From Escherichia sp. ESNIH1 (GTDB lineage: Bacteria; Pseudomonadota; Gammaproteobacteria; Enterobacterales; Enterobacteriaceae), in the NCBI GenBank assembly GCA_002918705.1, contig PQKR01000004.1:124001-188000 (forward strand): a stretch of 64,000 bases of DNA. Direction: 5' to 3'. This document shows positions 58,665 through 64,000 of this stretch, piece after piece. Position 1 is the stretch's first letter, and every line of letters begins with the position of its first letter. The notes beneath the pieces are model-generated. The model was not told the origin of the DNA. It worked only from the letters and a program-made list of their open reading frames with translations, and searched no databases. The position numbers and the translations under genes were made by a program.

Positions 58665-59351
58665 TTAAAGACTAATCAGCGTGGTCTCGTACTCCAGGCC
58701 AGGCATCATCTGCGTAAGGCCGTCGGTGAGCATCTTTCCTGCGGCATGCAACTCATCAAGGGGCATTTCCGGCAGGCTTTCCAGAATAAACCACATCTGT
58801 TGGTCAGATGCGCTCAGACGGGTGCGAACACCCTGGCGCCAGTTCCAGCGGCGGCAGGTTACGCCTACATCATCGCGCCAGATTACTTCCCCCGGCTCCG
58901 GCGACTCGACGGCGGGCAGCCCCTCCTTCATGGTATCGAACGCTTCCGTACCGTCGGCAATGACCAATCGCGGTAATCCACTGTAGGCAGCGAAATTCTC
59001 TCCACCCACCGGCACGGCATAGCGCAAACTGACCGCGTTATAGAGATCGACCACTGGATCCAGCGCCGCCATCGTGCCGTCTCGCAGTACCCGCTTACGC
59101 AGCGCTTCGGCAGAGCAGGGGGTACGCTTGGGCTTGGCGCCAAAGGCTTTAAACACCTCACTCCAGGCGTTCAGATGGTTTTCGGCCCAGACGGGTTGGC
59201 CGTCAAGCACCGCCCGACACGCCTCTTTCAACGCCGTTTCGCCGATCTGGGCGTTACGCAATGGAGCGGCTTTCACATAAATACTCAGCGCACGAAAGCC
59301 GGGCGCGATACCCGCCAGCGCCTGGCTGATTGACGGTAACAGAGAAGACAT
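58665..59351 (-). CDS. B3/B4 domain protein (PheRS beta-like domain)
   Basis: A 228-residue protein of the B3/4 tRNA-editing-domain superfamily found in the phenylalanyl-tRNA synthetase beta chain. Typical motifs are AVSLRYAVPVGGENFAAY and GEVIWRDDVGVTCRRWNWRQ. The start at 59351 (MSSLLPSISQAL) has an AGGA site; the long open frame upstream overlaps the divergent XRE gene. This pair of B3/4 and XRE-cupin is common in bacteria. It may act on mischarged tRNA or on a free amino-acid adduct. Confidence 0.82.
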   Translation of the reverse strand: MSSLLPSISQALAGIAPGFRALSIYVKAAPLRNAQIGETALKEACRAVLDGQPVWAENHLNAWSEVFKAFGAKPKRTPCSAEALRKRVLRDGTMAALDPVVDLYNAVSLRYAVPVGGENFAAYSGLPRLVIADGTEAFDTMKEGLPAVESPEPGEVIWRDDVGVTCRRWNWRQGVRTRLSASDQQMWFILESLPEMPLDELHAAGKMLTDGLTQMMPGLEYETTLISL

Positions 59352-59394
59352 CGCATAATCCTGTAATGACTGATTTATTCTATGATATCGACCG

Positions 59395-59997
59395 ATGACC
59401 AAAAAAGTCAATATAACGACCACGGGTGGAACCGACGTCAGCGCCATCAATGAAGCGGTCTCCCAACGCATCAAGCTCTTTCGCAGCCAAAAAAAGCTGT
59501 CGCTCGACGAGCTTTCTCGCCTCTCCGGCGTCAGTAAGGGGATGCTGGTAGATATTGAAGGCTGTAAGGCCAACCCCAGCATTGCATTACTGTGCAAAAT
59601 CGCTGCGGCAATGAACGTCTCCGTTGCTGACGTCGTGAACGTTGCCAGCGAGCCAGCGGTTCATCTTATCGACCGGGAGGCTATTCCGGTGCTGTGGCAA
59701 GGCGAGAGGGGCGGAAGTGCGAAGCTGCTGGCCGGTACCCGAGGGCCAGATATGCTGGAGCTTTGGCAGTGGGTGATGCACCCCGGCGAAGCGTTTGCCT
59801 CCTCTGGCCATCCGGCTGATACCTGCGAGCTGCTGTTTGTTACCCGGGGCCAGCTAACGCTCCGGGTCGATGATCGTGATTACGTCATTAACGAAGGCTG
59901 CTCGGCGGTTGCCAGAACCGATAGGCCCCATGCCTATCGCAATGAAACCAGCGACGCGATTGAATTCACCATGACGGTGTATGAGAAAGGCCGCTGA
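59395..59997 (+). CDS. XRE regulator with C-terminal cupin
   Basis: A 200-residue regulator: an XRE helix-turn-helix (LSLDELSRLSGVSKGMLVDI, residues 32-55) and a cupin sensor domain (residues 110-198: HPADTCELLFVTRGQLTLRV, then AYRNETSDAIEFTM). It is divergent from the B3/B4 gene with only 43 bases between start codons, so it likely controls it. The effector is unknown. Confidence 0.87.
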   Translation: MTKKVNITTTGGTDVSAINEAVSQRIKLFRSQKKLSLDELSRLSGVSKGMLVDIEGCKANPSIALLCKIAAAMNVSVADVVNVASEPAVHLIDREAIPVLWQGERGGSAKLLAGTRGPDMLELWQWVMHPGEAFASSGHPADTCELLFVTRGQLTLRVDDRDYVINEGCSAVARTDRPHAYRNETSDAIEFTMTVYEKGR

Positions 59998-60023
59998 TAG
60001 CGGCCTGAAATAACGACGCAGAC

Positions 60024-60055
60024 TGTAGGCCCGGTAAGCGCAGCGCCACCGGGCG
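60024..60055. repeat. REP element
   Basis: TGTAGGCCCGGTAAGCGCAG then CGCCACCGGGCG is a single REP unit of the form common in Enterobacter and Klebsiella, foldable as an imperfect hairpin, 26 bases after the XRE-cupin stop codon. Confidence 0.8.
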
Positions 60056-60120
60056 TCTATGTATTAATTCGGCAATGCCGGTTGCGGGTTTCTGCCTGAT
60101 TTTTTAACGCCGGCTTGCTC

Positions 60121-60192
60121 ATGCTGCTGGTAGGTTATCTGCTGCTCAGCGCCGTGCTCAATAAAACCATGAAGCTGCGGGAAGAGATGTAA
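60121..60192 (+). pseudogene. Possible 3' remnant of a small membrane protein gene
   Basis: A 23-residue frame reads MLLVGYLLLSAVLNKTMKLREEM: one transmembrane segment and a charged tail that resembles the end of DUF2975-type membrane proteins. No ribosome-binding site or full-length upstream frame is present, so this looks like a leftover 3' end. Confidence 0.35.
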
Positions 60193-60321
60193 TACGTCAC
60201 AAGGCGGGGCCTTATCTATGAGCACTACTCATAAGCCCGTCCCTGATTTGCCCTCTAATCGCGCCTGGCGTACCTCATTATACTCACTTCATACATCACG
60301 TTGATAACGAATGGAGCACAC

Positions 60322-60729
60322 ATGAGCGAGACATTTGACGGTAACAGCGTCTTCCCACGCGGGGAAAAGAACGAAGCCTACGCCCGGTATTTCACCGGAA
60401 CCAGCTATCTGACGATGCTCACTACCGACGGAGTGAATATTGGCAACGTGGTGTTTGAACCTGGCTGCCGTAACAACTGGCATATCCACCATAAAGGCGG
60501 TCAGATCCTGCTGGTAACCGGGGGCAGAGGCTGGTATCAGGCGTGGGGCGAGCCAGCGCGTGCGCTTAAGACCGGCGATGTAGTAAATATCCCGGCGGGC
60601 GTAAAACACTGGCACGGCGCGGCGCACGACAGCTGGTTTGCGCACATTGCCGTGGCGATCCCGGCTGAAGGGGCATCGAACGAATGGCTGGAGCCGGTCA
60701 GCGCCGCGGCATACCGCCAACTTTCCTGA
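60322..60729 (+). CDS. Single-domain cupin protein
   Basis: A 135-residue cupin with motif 1 NWHIHHKGGQILLVTGGRGW near residue 53 and motif 2 IPAGVKHWHGAAHD near 92, giving the usual His-His-Glu/Gln-His metal site. The start at 60322 has a GGAG site. Single-domain cupins of this type occur beside carboxymuconolactone-decarboxylase-like genes; none is adjacent here. The function is unknown. Confidence 0.83.
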   Translation: MSETFDGNSVFPRGEKNEAYARYFTGTSYLTMLTTDGVNIGNVVFEPGCRNNWHIHHKGGQILLVTGGRGWYQAWGEPARALKTGDVVNIPAGVKHWHGAAHDSWFAHIAVAIPAEGASNEWLEPVSAAAYRQLS

Positions 60730-60760
60730 AAATAGTCGTCTATCAGTGCCTCAGAAACTC

Positions 60761-61972
60761 TCAGGCCGTAAACACCTTGTTGCGGCCTCTGTTTTTTGCC
60801 TGATATAACGCCTCATCCACGCGTTGAAAGAGGGAGTCCAGGCTCTCACCGGCCTGATACTGCGCTATGCCTACGCTAATAGTCAGCGGAGGGATATCCG
60901 GTATCGCTATGTTCTCAACCTCGATGCGCAGATCCTCAGCTGCCGTCAACGCCGCCGCCAGGGTCGTGTCGGGAAGCAGCAGCAAGAATTCATCCCCATC
61001 CCAGCGAAAGACAACGCTGCGGTCTGAAGCGCTGAGCGCCTGAGCAAGATGAATTAACACTTCGTCGCCTTTTTTGTGCCCATAACGCTGGTTAATATTT
61101 CTGAAGCGATCGATATTCACCAGTAACATGCTGACATCGTTAGATGCTGGAAGCTGTTTCTCAAGCTGCTGAAATGCCTCGCGTCGATTGAATAAGCGGG
61201 TAAGCGGATCCCGGCGCTCGGCGTTTTCTAGGGCCTGCTCAAGGCTCCGTTGCTCGCTCATATCATGGACGACACAGAGTATCAGCCGTTCGCCATAGAT
61301 TTCGATGGGGCCGACCGCGACCTGCACGTCACGGGTCGAACCGTCGGCGAGACGGTGGGTAAAAGAGAGGGGTTTATGGCCACCTGGCAGATGAGCAATT
61401 TCCCCGACGATCGGTAAAATATTACGACCAAGCGTATTGATCTGCCATATGAACATCGTGCAGAGCGTTTCATAGGTGTAGCCATAAAAGCGTATCGCCG
61501 CGAGGTTGGCATCAACGATCTGTCCCTCTCGGGCGGGATCGACCAAAACAATTGGCGCTGAGGTAGTGTAAAAAAAACGGGCATAAAATCCGTTTTTACG
61601 GGGGCGATAGGCGGCCGAGCGGCTCGCCTTGAGTCCTGCATTACCTCGCGGCGTCAGGCCTTCAATGACAATGACCTCGCCAACTTCCTCAAGATCCACT
61701 GTAGACAGTCTGCAGCTTAACGTATGGGTTTCATCGCCTATGGGCAGCGACCAGACCTCAACGATATCGTCACCGTTTTTCAGACTGGTGGCATACTCGG
61801 AGAGGTATCGGTGCGCCACGGCAGAAAATTCGCCGTGGCGCATGGTGTTCAGAGAGGCTCCGCCGGATAAAGTTTGTGCCTGGTGATTTGCAAAGATGAG
61901 ATCTTCGCTTTCCGGGGCAACAATCCATATGGGGGTCGCTAACATATTCAAAGAATCAAGATGACATGCCAC
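60761..61972 (-). CDS. dgcM: Diguanylate cyclase DgcM with altered GGDEF motif
   Basis: A 403-residue protein: PAS-like N-terminal regions, with a central stretch close to E. coli DgcM (NAGLKASRSAAYRPRKNGFY ... FYARFF, and LPGGHKPLSFTHRLADGSTR), then a GGDEF domain. In E. coli DgcM makes c-di-GMP, binds PdeR and MlrA, and stimulates csgD transcription. The signature is RWDGDEF instead of RWGGEEF, a Gly-to-Asp change in the first position. A GTG start with AGGAAG seven bases upstream fits. The E. coli neighbour is zntB, here separated by one chemoreceptor gene. Confidence 0.9.
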   Translation of the reverse strand: MACHLDSLNMLATPIWIVAPESEDLIFANHQAQTLSGGASLNTMRHGEFSAVAHRYLSEYATSLKNGDDIVEVWSLPIGDETHTLSCRLSTVDLEEVGEVIVIEGLTPRGNAGLKASRSAAYRPRKNGFYARFFYTTSAPIVLVDPAREGQIVDANLAAIRFYGYTYETLCTMFIWQINTLGRNILPIVGEIAHLPGGHKPLSFTHRLADGSTRDVQVAVGPIEIYGERLILCVVHDMSEQRSLEQALENAERRDPLTRLFNRREAFQQLEKQLPASNDVSMLLVNIDRFRNINQRYGHKKGDEVLIHLAQALSASDRSVVFRWDGDEFLLLLPDTTLAAALTAAEDLRIEVENIAIPDIPPLTISVGIAQYQAGESLDSLFQRVDEALYQAKNRGRNKVFTA

Positions 61973-62435
61973 GGTATGCTTCCTGTTTTTATTTTTTGCT
62001 GTGTGTATGACTCAACGTAAGTTTTCCTGTTTACCATTCTGCCGATAAATAAAATATTAAAAAGTCATTTTTTCAACGATTTGTCGTGCTGCTTTGGATG
62101 TGGGTTAATTTTCACCACTTGTCACCCTATATATATTCATAGCGCAGATCATTTAAGTGTGGCTTAAATCTATTTCAGATACGCGATCTCCACCTATTAT
62201 TAAGAAAAATTAAGGTTGCTATGTATGATATATTTTGCTGTAAATAGAGGGCGATAACAGCATTTGTTGCTATATAAAGCTAAGGCATGCTGTTTTCCAG
62301 GATGATCTATCTGACGTGCGGCAAATTGATATTACATAACGGCAAACACGTTATGAATGAAAAATAGAGATGAAAAAGCCATTTTCCGATGATATAAAAC
62401 TGATATCAATTACCGATGTACAACAGGGTTTTTTT
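61973..62435. other. Divergent promoter region between dgcM and the chemoreceptor gene
   Basis: A long, AT-rich stretch. The inverted repeat ATTTAAG / CTTAAAT (62151-62157 and 62163-62169) has a five-base spacer and could be an operator. An in-frame ATG at 62370 would extend the chemoreceptor by 22 residues. No RNA gene was recognised. Confidence 0.6.
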
Positions 62436-63566
62436 ATGTTCCGAAATACAAGCGTGCGCACATTTATAATGGTATCCCTGTTTGCATCATTTGGGCTAAT
62501 GAATATATTAGTGATCTTTCTCACGAAAAATAGCACCCTTGCGCTGCTTGTTTGTACGATATCTGTTTTAACCTTGCTTTTTATGTGGTTTTACATGACC
62601 TACTATTTGGTTTCTCCCATTAATACGGTTAAAAAAAGTATCGATGAGGTCACGGCCGGAAACCTGTCTGTGACGATCCCTGAGTTCGGTAACAACTGTG
62701 CAGGACGGTTGATTCCCGGCATTAACGGCCTCGCCAGCAACATTGCCATCTTGGTTCGCGAAATTCGTGCTTCCTCGCAGTCCGCTATGGATCTCTCCGA
62801 ACAGCTCGCCGCACGCAGCACCGAGCTGTCGGTAAAAACAGAGGAGCAGTCGGCGGCGCTTATCGAGACGGCGTCCAGCATGGAGCAGATGGCGGCCAGC
62901 ACCAAAAATAATGCGGGCAATACCCAGCTTGCCAGCCAGCAGGCGGGTGAGGCGACCCGCTGCGCACGCCAGGGCGGCGAGTTGATGACGAAGGTAGCGG
63001 CCAATATGCAGTCAATTACCGACTGCGCACGCCAGATGACGGAGATTATCTCTCTGATCGACGGCATTGCTTTCCAGACCAATATTCTGGCACTGAATGC
63101 GGCGGTGGAGGCCGCGCGGGCAGGGGAGCATGGTAAAGGCTTCTCGGTGGTGGCCGGTGAGGTGCGCCATCTTGCCCACCGCAGCGCCGAGGCGGCGAAA
63201 AGCATCAAATCATTAATCGACGTCACCGCGCAAAACGTCTCCCAGGGCGTCACTATCGTTGGCGAGGCGGAAAAAAACATGCTGGAGATCGTCTCTGGCT
63301 CCGGGCTATTAAGCAAACTGATGGATGAAGTGTCGGTTGCCACGCTTCAGCAGGAGAAGGGCATTGCGCAGATCACCCAGGCGCTTTCCGAGCTGGAGCG
63401 CGTCACGCAGAGTAATGCCACGATGGTGGATGAACTGGCGGGATCGTCCGACGTGCTTAAACGTCAGGTAATTGAACTGCAAGGCAGAACGCGTAACTTC
63501 CGCTTAGCGCCCTCGGCCCCCGCTGGAGCCCAGCCGTTTCCCTTGCAAATTCAGTGCGATGGCTAA
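62436..63566 (+). CDS. Methyl-accepting chemotaxis protein without a periplasmic sensor domain
   Basis: A 376-residue chemoreceptor. Two transmembrane helices (about residues 8-28 and 33-55) are joined by only a few residues, so there is no external ligand domain. A HAMP region (SPINTVKKSIDEVTAGNLSV) and a long signalling coiled coil follow, with the conserved tip FQTNILALNAAVEAARAGEH. There is no C-terminal NWETF-type tether for CheR. The start at 62436 has an AGGG site seven bases upstream; an ATG at 62370 is the alternative. It is inserted between dgcM and zntB relative to E. coli. Confidence 0.85.
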   Translation: MFRNTSVRTFIMVSLFASFGLMNILVIFLTKNSTLALLVCTISVLTLLFMWFYMTYYLVSPINTVKKSIDEVTAGNLSVTIPEFGNNCAGRLIPGINGLASNIAILVREIRASSQSAMDLSEQLAARSTELSVKTEEQSAALIETASSMEQMAASTKNNAGNTQLASQQAGEATRCARQGGELMTKVAANMQSITDCARQMTEIISLIDGIAFQTNILALNAAVEAARAGEHGKGFSVVAGEVRHLAHRSAEAAKSIKSLIDVTAQNVSQGVTIVGEAEKNMLEIVSGSGLLSKLMDEVSVATLQQEKGIAQITQALSELERVTQSNATMVDELAGSSDVLKRQVIELQGRTRNFRLAPSAPAGAQPFPLQIQCDG

Positions 63567-63634
63567 TTATCTGATTGCTTACTCTCACCGCCCGGCTAGA
63601 CTGTCACTATTAGCGTGCTGAATGTGGAGGAGCC

Positions 63635-64000
63635 GTGGAGGCGATTAAGGGATCGGACGTTAACGTGCCGGATGCGGTGTTTGCCTGGATGCTGGATGGC
63701 AAGGGAGGCGTAAAGCCGCTGGGCGATGACGACGTGATTGACAGCGCACACCCGTGCTGGCTGCATCTCAACTATACCCAACCGGAGAGCGCGCAGTGGC
63801 TGGCATCCACGCCGCTGCTGCCAAATAACATACGCGATGCGCTGGCCGGCGAAAGCTTGCGCCCACGCGTTACGCGTATGGGCGAAGGGACATTAATCAC
63901 GCTGCGCTGTATCAACGGCAGCACCGATGAGCGTCCCGATCAGCTTGTCGCAATGCGTCTCTATATGGATGAGCGTCTCATTGTCTCTACCCGCCAGCGG
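63635..64000 (+). CDS. zntB: Zinc transporter ZntB, N-terminal part (3' end outside window)
   Basis: The first 122 residues of the CorA-family zinc transporter. The sequence [20 protein letters not shown], from a GTG start, and [20 protein letters not shown] match E. coli ZntB closely. Only the cytoplasmic N-terminal domain is in the window; the GxN-bearing membrane helices lie beyond it. A GGAGG site precedes the start. Confidence 0.96.
   Translation, partial: MEAIKGSDVNVPDAVFAWMLDGKGGVKPLGDDDVIDSAHPCWLHLNYTQPESAQWLASTPLLPNNIRDALAGESLRPRVTRMGEGTLITLRCINGSTDERPDQLVAMRLYMDERLIVSTRQR

Larger units (their letters stand above)
59998..60321. other. Intergenic region with REP unit and gene fragment
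   Basis: The 324 bases between the XRE-cupin gene and the cupin gene hold a REP unit (60024-60055) and the end of a hydrophobic coding sequence (60121-60192). The rest shows no clear feature; the cupin promoter probably lies within 60200-60310. Confidence 0.6.

Overview
This is a chromosomal segment of an Enterobacteriaceae member with high GC content. Gene order and protein sequences match the E. coli/Salmonella/Enterobacter core closely: topA-cysB-ymiA-yciX-acnA-ribA-pgpB-lapAB-pyrF-yciH-osmB-yciTZ-pdeR-rnb-yciW-fabI-sapABCDF, then pspF/pspABCD-ycjXF-tyrR-tpx-ycjG-mpaA-mppA, then dgcM and zntB. The REP units (for example GCCCGGTGGCGCTGCGCTTA on one strand near 60.04 kb) resemble those of the Enterobacter/Klebsiella group. 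I would place it in that cluster but cannot name the species. No tRNA, rRNA, CRISPR array, integrase or transposase was seen.

Layout. (1) 1-23.9 kb is conserved core: topoisomerase I (3' end only), the cysteine regulator, aconitase A, GTP cyclohydrolase II, lipid phosphatase, the LPS-assembly regulators LapA/LapB, OMP decarboxylase, the osmotic lipoprotein OsmB, c-di-GMP phosphodiesterase PdeR, RNase II, enoyl-ACP reductase and the Sap transporter. (2) 24.0-31.2 kb is a first accessory block where E. coli carries puu and other genes: a DHA2-type efflux pump with a divergent LysR regulator, yajD in a non-E. coli location, a two-gene PQQ-dependent dehydrogenase (small membrane subunit plus periplasmic beta-propeller, SldB/SldA-like), a periplasmic PEBP-family protein and an AraC regulator. 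(3) 31.4-42.5 kb is core again: phage-shock genes with a sigma-54 promoter (no pspE), ycjXF, tyrR with an autoregulatory TyrR box, tpx, and the murein-peptide recycling genes ycjG, mpaA and mppA. (4) 42.6-60.7 kb is a large second accessory block, made mostly of regulator/enzyme pairs: two paralogous SDRs, an NmrA-like protein, a VOC protein, two metallo-beta-lactamase-fold hydrolases, an epimerase, a quinone-oxidoreductase-like MDR, an HbpS/GlcG-like secreted protein, a saccharopine-dehydrogenase-like/RidA operon, a berberine-bridge-type flavoprotein, a B3/B4 protein and cupins. Their regulators are AraC, LysR, XRE and TetR types. (5) 60.8-64 kb holds the diguanylate cyclase DgcM, a chemoreceptor without a sensor domain, and the 5' end of zntB.

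How it fits together. Core genes form known functional sets: PdeR and DgcM, the two halves of the local c-di-GMP switch that controls curli in E. coli, both lie here, and DgcM has an altered GGDEF signature (DGDEF). YcjG, MpaA and MppA act in one recycling route. The 42.6-60.7 kb block looks like a hotspot of small, independently regulated redox or electrophile-type enzymes. It has clear palindromic operators, frequent 3'-3' overlaps between convergent genes, and one LysR gene broken by two closely spaced in-frame stop codons. I found no convincing multi-gene system of a wholly new kind. The best candidates for follow-up are the split PQQ dehydrogenase, the altered DgcM signature, and the regulator/enzyme hotspot with its operators.
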